Shown: positions 33,349 through 42,297 of the stretch, piece after piece | Numbering within the stretch: position 1 is the first letter of the stretch | Layout of the letters: every line of letters begins with the position of its first letter | Assembly (NCBI RefSeq): GCF_000271485.2 | Contig: NZ_AKVN02000001.1 | Coordinates: 1-64,000, forward strand | Length of the DNA: 64,000 nucleotides | Direction: 5' to 3' | Source: Pelosinus fermentans DSM 17108 | Lineage (GTDB): Bacteria; Bacillota; Negativicutes; DSM-13327 | Notes under the pieces: model-generated | The model's database searches: none | What the model was told of the DNA's origin: nothing | The model's input: the letters and a program-made list of their open reading frames with translations, nothing else | Translations under genes and position numbers: made by a program

Positions 33349-34410
33349 TTATTCTTGGTTAGAAGTCAATAGCGTTCTATCAATCACCACCTTTATTAGC
33401 ACCTTCATTACTTTGGCCATATTTTCATCAATGTACTGATATGCCTCATTGTAGTCCTTAATATCAAAATAAGTGGAGATCAGCGGATCTACTTTCATAT
33501 CTCCCCTAGCAATAAAGCGAATGGTATCCTCATAATCTTCCGCCAGATAATTCATGACACCCACTAAATTAATTTCCCGCCGCTGTACCAGCCCCAATTC
33601 TACTGGCACTTTGTCATAATAATTTCCTGTTAATACAATGTTGGTTCCACGACGAGCTGCGTGCACCATTTGCTCTACCAGCACAGGAGCACCAGCGCAA
33701 TCTAGAATCACATCCGCACCGTCGGAACCAAAATGTTCTGCAATAATGTCGGCTAAACTTCGGTCCCTGGAATTAACACAGATGTCAACTCCGCACTTTT
33801 TAGCAAGTTCCAGACGTTCTTGGCTAATATCAACAATGATTACTTTTTCTGCCCCTAAAGCTTTTGCTGCCTGAGCAACAAGATTCCCCACAGGACCCGC
33901 CCCTACGACTAGCGTTTTATTACCGACAGGTGCCGCACCTAGTTTAACGGAATGAACAGCAACCGCCGCCGGTTCTACCATGGCCCCCTGATCCAGAGTT
34001 ATTCCCTGAGGAAGTTTATGAACTAAGGATGCTTTAATTAGGAAATACTCAGAGGCCATCCCGGTAGTACTGCCAAGTACACCAATCACTTTATAATCTA
34101 AGCAAAGATTATATCGGCCCTTCCGGCACATAATACACTCTTTGCAAAAAAGCTGCGGACGAATCGTAACTTTTTCACCAATCATCAATCCTGAAACCTC
34201 AGAACCTGCCTTGGCAATAACTCCGGAACCTTCATGTCCTTGCACAACCGGCAATGTAGCATATTTATGCTTACCGTGATATACATGAATATCGGAACCG
34301 CAAATCCCAATTCGGCTTACTTTTAGCAGCACCTCATCCTTGCCAGGTTCGGGAATGGGTATTTCATGGAATACTATGGTCTTTGGCTTTTCTAAGACCG
34401 CCTGTAACAT
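33349..34410 (-). CDS. zinc-dependent alcohol/polyol dehydrogenase (MDR family)
   Basis: 353 residues. The catalytic zinc region ICGSDIHVYHGKHKYATLPV...GHEG (Cys ~38, His ~61, Glu ~62) and the structural zinc loop with four Cys (CKECIMCRKGRYNLC, ~92-106) are intact. The Rossmann motif is VVGAGPVGNLVAQAAKALGA (~168). It belongs to the sorbitol/threonine dehydrogenase-like medium-chain group and should oxidise a secondary hydroxyl of a polyol or sugar acid with NAD. It lies 110 nt after the pdxA-like gene and 29 nt before the transketolase, within one catabolic operon. Confidence 0.9.
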   Translation of the reverse strand: MLQAVLEKPKTIVFHEIPIPEPGKDEVLLKVSRIGICGSDIHVYHGKHKYATLPVVQGHEGSGVIAKAGSEVSGLMIGEKVTIRPQLFCKECIMCRKGRYNLCLDYKVIGVLGSTTGMASEYFLIKASLVHKLPQGITLDQGAMVEPAAVAVHSVKLGAAPVGNKTLVVGAGPVGNLVAQAAKALGAEKVIIVDISQERLELAKKCGVDICVNSRDRSLADIIAEHFGSDGADVILDCAGAPVLVEQMVHAARRGTNIVLTGNYYDKVPVELGLVQRREINLVGVMNYLAEDYEDTIRFIARGDMKVDPLISTYFDIKDYNEAYQYIDENMAKVMKVLIKVVIDRTLLTSNQE

Positions 34411-34520
34411 GTTTTACTCTCCTTTACGAAACAATTAGTCAAGGATTATTGTTTCAATATAAACTTTTCCTTTTGTCATCTCTCCAAAATAAGGCTCCTT
34501 GAGTACTTCCCTAATCTTTT

Positions 34521-35513
34521 TCAGCCCCGCCAGCCGGCCATTTTTGCAGCAATGATAATTGCCTGCTCTGTTGCATCTGTTTTCGCTATCCCTTTGCCGG
34601 CAATATCAAACGCTGTCCCATGTTCCGGTGTAGTAATAGGGTAAGGCAGTCCGGCAGCAACAGTGACCCCGATATCAAAACCGATCAATTTCGTAGCAAT
34701 TTGTCCTTGATCATGGTACATCGTAAGAACAGCATCATAATCTCCCTTAAATGCAGCGATAAAGATGGTATCTGCTGAAAAAGGTCCCAATGCCTCAATG
34801 CCCTCAGCACGCGCCGCTGCGATGGCCGGCTGAATAATAGTCACCTCTTCGCTGCCGCATAATCCACCTTCACCAGCATGAGGATTTAATGCCGCCACAC
34901 CAATTCGTGGAAGTTCATATCCGGCAAGCCGCAACGTAGCATCCGCTAACTGAATTGCGCTCAATATATTTTCTTTATTCAAACTACATGCTACTTCACT
35001 GATCGGTATATGGCAGGTAACTCGAAATGTCCATAGCTTGTCCAGCACATTCATAATCCCGGCAGGCTTCTCCCATTTGAAAAATTCACGAAACAAGGCA
35101 TGCTCATCTTCGTAATCATACCCTCCCAAAATGAACGCCTGCTTATTCAGCGGCGCGAACACCATGCCTTGAATCTCTCTCTTATCCAGCAAATGAAGAG
35201 CCGTCACCAACGTATCGCCAGTCACTTTTCCAGAAGGCACATTAATCTTTCCCATTTCCAAATAAGTCGGATCAAAGTTCTTTTGATCCAGAATGGAAAT
35301 AGGTCCGTCCCAGTCAATTGCTGATACATTCTCAACAATAGCCACTGGAAACTTCACATTTGCAATTTTTTTCCCCAACTCCAAGACTCGCGCATCCCCG
35401 ATAAGTACAGGGCGGCAATAAGGCCTCAATCGATCATTAGCAGCCAGCTTTGCAATAAGTTCAGGGCCAATTCCTGCAGCCTCTCCGAGTGTTATCCCTA
35501 ATATGGGCTTCAT
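34521..35513 (-). CDS. PdxA-family 4-phosphate hydroxyacid dehydrogenase (PdxA2 type)
   Basis: 330 residues. ATG 35513 sits 7 nt after GGGGG (ATG 35516 is equally in frame). Signatures are GITLGEAAGIGPELIAK (~6), the metal-binding His in NPHAGEGGLCGSEE (~204) and MYHDQGQIATKLIGF (~261) with VAAGLPYPITTPEHGTAFDIAGKG (~277). PdxA proper makes part of PLP; PdxA2 homologues in catabolic clusters oxidatively decarboxylate threonate/erythronate 4-phosphates to DHAP. The operon context favours the second role. The DUF1537 kinase normally paired with PdxA2 is absent here. Confidence 0.88.
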   Translation of the reverse strand: MKPILGITLGEAAGIGPELIAKLAANDRLRPYCRPVLIGDARVLELGKKIANVKFPVAIVENVSAIDWDGPISILDQKNFDPTYLEMGKINVPSGKVTGDTLVTALHLLDKREIQGMVFAPLNKQAFILGGYDYEDEHALFREFFKWEKPAGIMNVLDKLWTFRVTCHIPISEVACSLNKENILSAIQLADATLRLAGYELPRIGVAALNPHAGEGGLCGSEEVTIIQPAIAAARAEGIEALGPFSADTIFIAAFKGDYDAVLTMYHDQGQIATKLIGFDIGVTVAAGLPYPITTPEHGTAFDIAGKGIAKTDATEQAIIIAAKMAGWRG

Positions 35514-35553
35514 CATGTATCCCCCTTGTTCTTTAACCTCTGACAAATATACA

Positions 35554-35571
35554 TTGCAATAAACATGCCAA
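35554..35571 (-). promoter_or_regulatory. sigma-54 promoter of the pdxA-like operon
   Basis: On the minus strand TTGGCATGTTTATTGCAA has GG at -24 and GC at -12, exactly 10 nt apart, matching the consensus TGGCAYR-N4-TTGCW. It lies about 40 bp upstream of the pdxA-like start codon. The neighbouring gene encodes a sigma-54 activator with intact GAFTGA. Confidence 0.88.
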
Positions 35572-35656
35572 GGTTTTTTCTTGTTTTCAACAGCTTATTT
35601 GCCCCTGCATCCTGCCCTAAATTCCGCACATTATGCCTATTTTATATGAATGATAA

Positions 35657-35722
35657 TTTCAACGATAGGAATATAAATTTCACTTTATTTCATATTTTTG
35701 CGAAGTATTTCATTTTCTTTCA
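35657..35722. promoter_or_regulatory. phased TTTCA repeats, candidate upstream activator sites
   Basis: TTTCA occurs at 35657, 35678, 35688, 35708 and 35718, i.e. at steps of 21, 10, 20 and 10 bp, all on one face of the helix. The cluster is about 90-165 bp upstream of the sigma-54 promoter, the usual enhancer distance. The region is AT-rich, so chance contributes. The remaining intergenic DNA to 35854 shows no gene. Confidence 0.45.
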
Positions 35723-35854
35723 ATTATTAGAACTTCATCCATTTTCTTCAATCGTACATTTGCAACCCTATTCATCTTTTGAAATAAAAACATCCTAGGG
35801 GGAAAAAGCGTATATCTTCACTTTCCCCTAGGAATCTGATACTTATAAAAAATT

Positions 35855-37771
35855 TCATATTTTGGCGAAAGTTTCTTTTTGCCTCCGCCATAATGTCGTT
35901 CGACTAATCCCCAGTAACTGCGCCGCTTTATCAAGATCAAAATTTGTTTCTTGAAGAACTTTCTCAATCTTTTCGGCCTGTGCAGCTCGTTTTCGCTGAC
36001 TAAATGTACCACTATTCCTGATGGATTGATTCGGGCATTTAATCGTATCTTCACTTGGCAATGACAATATGTCTCTCATATTTCTTTCATCTATACATTC
36101 ACTATCTTGTATACGCAATACAATGAGCCGCTCTGCAATATTCTTCAATTCCCGCACATTTCCCGGCCACTCATATTGTTTTAGCAATTCACAAGCTGCT
36201 TGGGTTAACTTTTTCGTTGGTCTTTGAAAACGTTGAGCATAATCAGCCATAAAACAATTTAATAGTTTCAATATATCTTCTGGTCGATGACGTAACGGAG
36301 GGATTTCCAACTTTAAAACATTCAAACGATAGAATAAATCCGGCCGGAAGCCACCATCCTGCATTGCTTTCTTTAAATTTCGATTGGTTGCCGCCACTAC
36401 CCTAACATCTACAGGTATTACCCGGTCGTCTCCAATTCTCATAACTTCACGTTCTTGAAGCACACGCAGTAGCCGAGCCTGAATATTAGGAGATATTTCA
36501 CCAACCTCATCCAAAAAAATAGTACCTTGATGGGCCTGCTCAAATAAGCCCATCTTTCCTGTTCGAGACGCTCCCGTAAATGCACCATCCACATAGCCGA
36601 AAAGCTCGCTTTCCAACAAATTTTCTGGAAGGGCTGCACAATTCACAGCAACAAATGGTCCATATTGCCTCTTACTCGCATTATGTATGCTCTGGGCAAA
36701 CACTTCTTTCCCCACGCCTGTATCTCCCAGAATGAGTACATTTGAATCAACTCCGCTAAACTCTTGAGCAAGATGGATCGTTTCTGTCATCAGAGAATTA
36801 TCCGTAATAATATCTGAAAAACTCAACTTGGCAACCAAACCTTTTCGGTGCAGTTTTGTGCGGAATCTGCCCTCAAGTTCTTGTATGGCACTTAAAGGCC
36901 GGAATGTTGCCACAGCACCAACCATTTCTTCCTTTATAACAATGGGAACACAATTAATAGCAACTTGCTTACCTCCCACCTTTTTAAAGATCCCAAGTTC
37001 AGCCTTTCCACTCTTTAATACTCTTTCCATCTGAAATTGAGGCACTAATTTTTCAGCCATCTGACCTATATTAGAAATTTCAACACCTGTCATTTCAGCA
37101 GCTGACTGATTGATCACGCTGATCTTACCTGCCGCATCAACAGCAATAATTCCTTCTATAGAATACTCTAAAATCATTCGGAACTGTTCTGCCCGCTCTT
37201 GCTCCTGATGCCGGACAAGGGCAACTCGTATTGCCTCCCGCAGCGCTTGGTATATGCCTTCTTCACCAGAATTTATCATCATCGTATGAAGTCCAAATGA
37301 TTCAGCGATAGAAGTGGCTGTGCCTCCGCCGATAACTGTCGTAACGCCACGCAGCCTAGCTTCAGAGATTTTGCGTTCCCCGTCCGCCTCATCTTCAATC
37401 AGAAGAATCTCTATTTCCATACCACTAATCTCTTTGATTGTATTCACATTACAGACCATATCAGGTGAACCGACAATGGCAATTTTCTGTACTCCAAACG
37501 CTTTGCGACAGTCTATTACAGCTCTTAAAATATCATACGCGGTAATCGGCAGCTCAATAACTGGTGTATCATGCAATAACCGCTTGGCAGCATAGCCAGT
37601 AAGACCTCTGGCAATAACGACATCAGCCTGAATCTTTCTCTGGGAAATTTGACGAACGCCTTTGGCAAAACAAACTTCTAACGTCCACTTACTATTGTTT
37701 TCTTTATTAAAAATTTCTTCTACCAATGCTGCATCCTGAAGCCTAGGAATAAAAAAGATGATTTTCCCCAT
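35855..37771 (-). CDS. PrpR-type sigma-54-dependent transcriptional activator
   Basis: 638 residues, ATG after GGGGTGG. An N-terminal PrpR-N domain (~1-185; VARGLTGYAAKRLL, VIGGGTATSIAESFG) probably binds a metabolite. A PAS domain follows (~200-300), then the AAA+ domain with GDTGVGKEVFAQSIH (~352), GYVDGAFTGA (~409) and GTIFLDEVGEI (~432), and a Fis-type HTH (LDKAAQLLGISRTTLWRRQ). All sigma-54 contact motifs are intact. It lies between the MFS gene and the pdxA-like operon on the same strand, and both have -24/-12 promoters, so it is the likely activator of the whole island. Confidence 0.93.
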   Translation of the reverse strand: MGKIIFFIPRLQDAALVEEIFNKENNSKWTLEVCFAKGVRQISQRKIQADVVIARGLTGYAAKRLLHDTPVIELPITAYDILRAVIDCRKAFGVQKIAIVGSPDMVCNVNTIKEISGMEIEILLIEDEADGERKISEARLRGVTTVIGGGTATSIAESFGLHTMMINSGEEGIYQALREAIRVALVRHQEQERAEQFRMILEYSIEGIIAVDAAGKISVINQSAAEMTGVEISNIGQMAEKLVPQFQMERVLKSGKAELGIFKKVGGKQVAINCVPIVIKEEMVGAVATFRPLSAIQELEGRFRTKLHRKGLVAKLSFSDIITDNSLMTETIHLAQEFSGVDSNVLILGDTGVGKEVFAQSIHNASKRQYGPFVAVNCAALPENLLESELFGYVDGAFTGASRTGKMGLFEQAHQGTIFLDEVGEISPNIQARLLRVLQEREVMRIGDDRVIPVDVRVVAATNRNLKKAMQDGGFRPDLFYRLNVLKLEIPPLRHRPEDILKLLNCFMADYAQRFQRPTKKLTQAACELLKQYEWPGNVRELKNIAERLIVLRIQDSECIDERNMRDILSLPSEDTIKCPNQSIRNSGTFSQRKRAAQAEKIEKVLQETNFDLDKAAQLLGISRTTLWRRQKETFAKI

Positions 37772-37865
37772 ACTGCACCACCCCTTATATTTATCATTGA
37801 AAGAAACTCCTACACCCCTATAAAATTCTCACAGCAGAGTAATTATCCTATATTTTCATATTATT

Positions 37866-37890
37866 GTTGAAATATTCGGCAAATTTCAAC
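37866..37890. promoter_or_regulatory. inverted repeat upstream of the PrpR-type gene
   Basis: GTTGAAAT and ATTTCAAC are perfect complements separated by 9 bp, about 95 bp upstream of the activator's start codon. Its TTTCA half-sites recall those upstream of the pdxA-like operon, so it may be an operator for autoregulation. Confidence 0.45.
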
Positions 37891-37959
37891 ATTACACCTG
37901 CACATTTAATCTCGGTATGAGCAATCTCAAATGTCAGTCCCGAAAATAATGAAATTCTC

Positions 37960-38016
37960 AAGAGCAAATACTTAAAAGTGAATGCTAATGACATTCACTT
38001 TTAAGTATTTGCTCTT
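37960..38016 (-). terminator. perfect 25-bp hairpin after the MFS carrier gene
   Basis: The arms 37960-37984 and 37992-38016 (core GCAAATACTTAAAAGTGAAT) are exact complements around a 7-nt loop. It lies 24 nt downstream of the MFS stop codon. A weak T-run follows, so it may also protect the mRNA end. Confidence 0.7.
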
Positions 38017-38040
38017 GTAATGAATAGGGCGTAAAGTCGC

Positions 38041-39357
38041 CTACTGGGCTTTAGCCTGTTTTTCTTCTTCAAGCTTATCCAAGCCTAGTTCTTCAACTAT
38101 AGAAAGTTCCGGGTTAACCTTCAGCCAAAGCAGGGCACCAATGACCAAAATTGTACTAGCAACAAGAAACGGATATACCCACAAACCAGTAAATTGAAGA
38201 ATCGCACCAAACACTAGGGGCGATAAAGCAGATCCAACATTGCCTATGGTATTCATCATCCCCGATACCGTCCCTGCGTACTCATGTCCTACATCCAGGC
38301 ATACAGCCCAGTAAACACCTACTGCCATTTCTAAACCAAATAGTGAACAGGCCAGATAAAATACCGCCATATTCGCATTATCAGCCATTGCACCAGGTAT
38401 CATAAAGGCCGCTGCTATTAACATACCCGACATAGCCACTACCCGACGAGCAAATTTACCATTTCCAGTTTTCTTCCAGATTTTATCGGACAGCCAACCT
38501 CCCAGAGTATCGCCAACCGTTCCCGCTAGCAACGGCAAACTAGCGAAAATACCCATTTTAATAATACTAAACCCCTTTGCTTCCACGAGAAAAGCAGGCA
38601 GCCAAGTCATAAAGATCCAGACAGTATAACAATAGGTAGGATAACTTAAGCTAAGAAACCACATATTCTTACTTTTCAAAAGAGTTCTAAATGGCAGTTT
38701 CGGAGGAGCCTTCTTAGCAGATTTTCCTCCATCAATAAGATCCATCTCAGCTTGATTAATAGAGCCCCATCTTTCTTTATATTCGCTAGGTTTGTCACGA
38801 TACCAAAAATACCAAAATCCAGCCCATGCTAAACCAATAGCCGCAAAGATATAAAATACGGACTGCCAACCCCAAGCATTCATAATTATAGCAACAATTA
38901 GAGGGGTAATCGCACCGCCAAATCTTGCTGCACCATGAGTAAATCCTTGGGCAAAACCACGTTCGGTAGAAGGCATCCAATGAGCAAATGCTCTAGTTGC
39001 GGTAGGGAATGCCCCTGCTTCCCCTACACCAAACAATAGTCTTACTACTACCAGCGACGTGAAATTCCATACCATGGCTGTAGCCACCGTCATTAGCGAC
39101 CAAAAACATACGATTGCCGCAAGAACCTTTCGAGCGCCCAGTTTGTCGCCAAGGAGTCCAATCGGAATCTGAAAGGATGCATACGTCCATGAAAATACGG
39201 ATAATACAAGACCCCACTCAAGTTTATTGATGCCAAAATCTTTCATCATTAATGGTGCCGCAACCGAAATTGCCACACGATCAAGATATGTAATTAAATA
39301 TACTAAACATACTACAAAAAGGACAATATATCTTACTTTCGTTGGTTTTTCTGACAT
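38041..39357 (-). CDS. MFS sugar-acid transporter (anion:cation symporter type)
   Basis: 438 residues from ATG 39357 (GGAG 8 nt upstream; the longer frame has only the RBS in it). Twelve membrane segments. The N-terminal motif YLDRVAISVAAPLMMKDFG and RLLFGVGEAGAFPTATRAFAHWMP...RGFAQGF are typical of the ACS family that includes hexuronate, glucarate, galactonate and tartrate carriers. It probably imports the carbohydrate degraded by the adjacent operon. It has its own sigma-54 promoter far upstream (near 39600) and a hairpin after its stop. Confidence 0.88.
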   Translation of the reverse strand: MSEKPTKVRYIVLFVVCLVYLITYLDRVAISVAAPLMMKDFGINKLEWGLVLSVFSWTYASFQIPIGLLGDKLGARKVLAAIVCFWSLMTVATAMVWNFTSLVVVRLLFGVGEAGAFPTATRAFAHWMPSTERGFAQGFTHGAARFGGAITPLIVAIIMNAWGWQSVFYIFAAIGLAWAGFWYFWYRDKPSEYKERWGSINQAEMDLIDGGKSAKKAPPKLPFRTLLKSKNMWFLSLSYPTYCYTVWIFMTWLPAFLVEAKGFSIIKMGIFASLPLLAGTVGDTLGGWLSDKIWKKTGNGKFARRVVAMSGMLIAAAFMIPGAMADNANMAVFYLACSLFGLEMAVGVYWAVCLDVGHEYAGTVSGMMNTIGNVGSALSPLVFGAILQFTGLWVYPFLVASTILVIGALLWLKVNPELSIVEELGLDKLEEEKQAKAQ

Positions 39358-39588
39358 TTTAAAATCTCCTCCTCCTACCATAGTAGCTCCATTCGGTCTT
39401 CTTGCAAACCGCCATCACAAACATTGCTGTAAGCTCTTTTAGGAACTAGTTGCTTATGCTATCAACAATGAATCCCTCCTTATCAACCTCAGTTGATTTC
39501 TGTCCCGCCCATAAATTTTGCAGCATTTTACACTGTAGGATTTCACTCCTTGTAATTTTTTTTCTTTACCGTCTCAAAAAAGATTAAT

Positions 39589-39604
39589 TGCAATTCTTAT
39601 GCCA
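39589..39604 (-). promoter_or_regulatory. sigma-54 promoter of the MFS carrier gene
   Basis: On the minus strand TGGCATAAGAATTGCA carries GG and GC exactly 10 nt apart. It is embedded in a 20-bp perfect inverted repeat (39578-39597 and 39604-39623), which alone would look like a terminator. The leader to the start codon would be about 220 nt. Confidence 0.65.
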
Positions 39605-39660
39605 GAATTGCAATTAATCTTTTATTTCCTCAGGGGGCTGACTCATAAACATAAGCACTG

Positions 39661-39701
39661 TGCAGTAAAAATATTTTTATATTTGGGGAAAATTTACTGC
39701 A
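39661..39701. promoter_or_regulatory. inverted repeat, candidate enhancer for the MFS promoter
   Basis: TGCAGTAAA (39661-39669) and TTTACTGCA (39693-39701) are exact complements. They lie 60-100 bp upstream of the sigma-54 promoter. The stretch from here to 39846 contains several TTTCA/TTTCG units and no gene. Confidence 0.4.
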
Positions 39702-39846
39702 AAGTTTCATTCATTCGTTTTTTTTAACCGCTCACTTTTCTGTTTGTCTCATTTCATTTCATTTTATTGCATTTCGTTCCATACCATTTTCGTCCATACG
39801 AATTAAGACTCGTACAGCTATTTGCAGCAACTACGTTTTGCTCATA

Positions 39847-39890
39847 GAAAAGGACAAGGAGTACCATCATCAGTACTCCTTGTCCTTTTC
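39847..39890 (-). terminator. terminator of the GDSL hydrolase gene
   Basis: The perfect 18-bp arms GAAAAGGACAAGGAGTAC (39847-39864) and complement (39873-39890) surround an 8-nt loop. It begins 13 nt after the stop codon. Confidence 0.85.
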
Positions 39891-39903
39891 ATTCCTGCAC
39901 AAT

Positions 39904-40479
39904 CTATCTGTCAATCAAAAGTATTTTCATTTCCGTAAAGAAGTCAACAGCCACACCAGCCATTACCTTATATCCAGCTGCATTTGGATGTATACCGTCA
40001 GAATGCAGCCCTTCTTTTATCCTGCCGCTGCCCTCATCTACCATTGCTCCATAAAAATCAATGATCCCAATAGTATTCGCCCCAGCATATTGACGTATTT
40101 GCTCTCGATACTGCCCAAGCAGGCTTTCTGCATCCACATCATTACAAGGAATGGGCAGACCAAAGATTGGAGTTATCGTATTATCTACCGCCAGTTCTGC
40201 CATAGTTTGAAGATTGTTTATCACTTCGTCAACAGCTATCCCAGCGTAAGCATCATTCGTACCGCCCATAATGATAACATGGGACAGCTTTTGACGTAAA
40301 ACATCCTTATAAAAGCGCTCCAGCATGCCATCGGTGGTATCACCATTGATTCCTTTATTCATATGCTCTATGTTTAGCTGCTTTGCTGCCAGGTTAAACC
40401 AGGAACCTTCCGATGTATAGGGGAAACCATAGGTTATGGAGTCACCAATGGCAACTATTTTACTCTCTATATGTTCCAT
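39904..40479 (-). CDS. SGNH/GDSL-family hydrolase
   Basis: 191 residues. Block I has the nucleophile Ser in AIGDSITYG (~10-17), block III has the Asn in IMGGTNDAY (~70), and block V has Asp and His in DGIHPNAAGY (~164). The protein resembles TesA-like lysophospholipase/esterases in length but has no signal peptide, so it is probably cytoplasmic. The substrate is unknown. It is monocistronic, with a terminator. The ribosome site is weak (GGATG). Confidence 0.9.
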   Translation of the reverse strand: MEHIESKIVAIGDSITYGFPYTSEGSWFNLAAKQLNIEHMNKGINGDTTDGMLERFYKDVLRQKLSHVIIMGGTNDAYAGIAVDEVINNLQTMAELAVDNTITPIFGLPIPCNDVDAESLLGQYREQIRQYAGANTIGIIDFYGAMVDEGSGRIKEGLHSDGIHPNAAGYKVMAGVAVDFFTEMKILLIDR

Positions 40480-40606
40480 GTGATTTCATCCCATCCTATC
40501 TATGTTCGTTCATACTACTATATTTAACGAAACAAGATAATGTTCCTCTTTATCCGGCTAAGTAATTCACTATTTCTCACCACTCTGCCCAGTCTCTTAA
40601 AGATCT

Positions 40607-41425
40607 TTACAACAGTGTTGGCACAATACGATAAATAATATCATGGATTACATCATCATCATTACTTACAGCAACACAATCTGCAATCTTTTTTACATCT
40701 TCTTGGGCGTTAGCGGGCGCAACTCCACAATCAGCACGCCGCAGCATTTCAACATCATTTTCAAAATCGCCCACAGCAATTACTTTTTTAAAACGATATG
40801 CTTCCATATTCAGCAATTCACCAAGCATATTTCCTTTCGAAACATGCTTACCAACAATCTCTAAATAAGTAACAGCAGAAAAAAACTGATTCGTTTTATT
40901 TTCCAAATGAAATTCGGCTAATAAATTCCGACAAGCGAGTAAATGTTCATGGCTGTCACAAAGGATAATCTTAATCCATGATTGTTCCAAAATATCATCA
41001 ATTTGGGCATAAACAAACTCCTGTTTCTCTCGTTTCATATGCTCATCAATATTGACAGGATCAGTAACCACATAGAGTTGCTCTTCAGTAAAAACTTCAA
41101 TGCACATTTGTGGAAATGACAGTATACAACATCTTAGGAAATCGCTTACATCATTGCTTTTCATCTGCATTGTTTTTATAAAGCGCTGCTCCTGCCAGGA
41201 AAAAAGTGCCCCGCCATTATAAAGAATACATGGTGCATTGATAATAAGATCTGTCATGTAAGGTACTAAATTTTTTTGCGTGCGTCCTGTTGCTATAGAA
41301 AAGTGTCCGCCTTGCTCTACAAAATAGGCAATGGCTTTCTTGTTTTTTTCTGAAACCTTGTGTTCACTGTTGGCAAGGGTTCCATCCAAATCTGAAATAA
41401 GAATAAAATCCCGATATAGTTTCAA
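40607..41425 (-). CDS. Cof-type HAD phosphatase
   Basis: 272 residues. TTG 41425 is chosen because AAGGAG lies 8 nt upstream; an in-frame GTG at 41443 would overlap the RBS. Motif I is ISDLDGTLANSEHKV (nucleophile Asp), motif II is SIATGRT, and motif IV is AVGDFENDVEMLRRA. A large C2-type cap (~85-190) marks the HAD-IIB (Cof) group, which dephosphorylates sugar phosphates and other organophosphates. It is the last gene of a unit with an ABC importer and a two-component system, suggesting that it processes an imported phosphorylated compound. Confidence 0.88.
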   Translation of the reverse strand: MKLYRDFILISDLDGTLANSEHKVSEKNKKAIAYFVEQGGHFSIATGRTQKNLVPYMTDLIINAPCILYNGGALFSWQEQRFIKTMQMKSNDVSDFLRCCILSFPQMCIEVFTEEQLYVVTDPVNIDEHMKREKQEFVYAQIDDILEQSWIKIILCDSHEHLLACRNLLAEFHLENKTNQFFSAVTYLEIVGKHVSKGNMLGELLNMEAYRFKKVIAVGDFENDVEMLRRADCGVAPANAQEDVKKIADCVAVSNDDDVIHDIIYRIVPTLL

Positions 41426-41442
41426 AATTTCAGCTCCTTCCA

Positions 41443-42249
41443 CTATTTATGAATAATACAGCCACTATGCTTAACAAATTCTGTAGGAGTGGTTTTTGTA
41501 TATTTCTTAAATACTGCGCAAAAATGCTTATAATCACTAAAGCCTGTCAAATTAGAAACTTCATATACCCGATGAGTCCCTTTTTTTAATAGACCGATCG
41601 CCTTTTGAATACGATAACGTGTCAATAATTCTAAAAAAGTCTGTGATGTTGCTTCTTTAAACTTACGACTTAAATAACTGGCACTTACATCTAATTCATC
41701 GGCAATCGAATCAATACTGATCTTCTCATGATAATGATCACGAATTTTATAAAGAGCCTGTGCAACATAACTGTTTTTAAGGGTATCTCCATTTAGATAT
41801 ACATCCCAATCTACAAGTTTACTAATATCCCGTTTCTTGGTAAGCGCAATAATATTAGAATAAGCTTTGGCTTCTTCCATACTGTCCTTGATTCTCTTGA
41901 TTGTATTTTTCAGTTCATCTTCATCTACAGGTTTAAGCAAATAATCTGATACCTGCAGATGTACTGACTTACGCGCATAATCAAAATTGGCATAGCTTGT
42001 CAAAATGATACTTTTAAATGGCTTAATCTCCATACTTTTGGCCTTTTCCAACATTTCGATGCCATTCATGTGGGGCATAATGATGTCTGCAATGACCAGA
42101 TCGATTTCATATTGCTCTAACATAGCAAGTCCTTCTTTACCATTCTCTGCTGCGCCCACCACCATACAATCCATGCTCAGCCAGTCAATTGTGTAAACAA
42201 GTCCTCGGCGTATAATTTCTTCATCCTCGACAATCAATACCTTGAGCAT
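41443..42249 (-). CDS. YesN-type response regulator (receiver + AraC HTH)
   Basis: 268 residues. The receiver domain has the acidic pair VEDEE (~7-11), the phospho-acceptor Asp in DLVIADIIMPHMNG (~55) and the Lys in LLKPVDEDE (~106). The C-terminal AraC-type double HTH runs from about residue 170 (ISIDSIADELDVSASYLSRKF...YEVSNLTGFSDYKHFCAVFKKYTKTTPTEF). The interdomain region is shorter than in typical YesN. It is paired with the histidine kinase upstream (48-nt gap) and should activate the adjacent transport genes. Confidence 0.93.
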   Translation of the reverse strand: MLKVLIVEDEEIIRRGLVYTIDWLSMDCMVVGAAENGKEGLAMLEQYEIDLVIADIIMPHMNGIEMLEKAKSMEIKPFKSIILTSYANFDYARKSVHLQVSDYLLKPVDEDELKNTIKRIKDSMEEAKAYSNIIALTKKRDISKLVDWDVYLNGDTLKNSYVAQALYKIRDHYHEKISIDSIADELDVSASYLSRKFKEATSQTFLELLTRYRIQKAIGLLKKGTHRVYEVSNLTGFSDYKHFCAVFKKYTKTTPTEFVKHSGCIIHK

Positions 42250-42297
42250 ATGAGTTTACCTCCTTTTATTTCAGCCAAAAAAAGCGGTAACCGTCAT

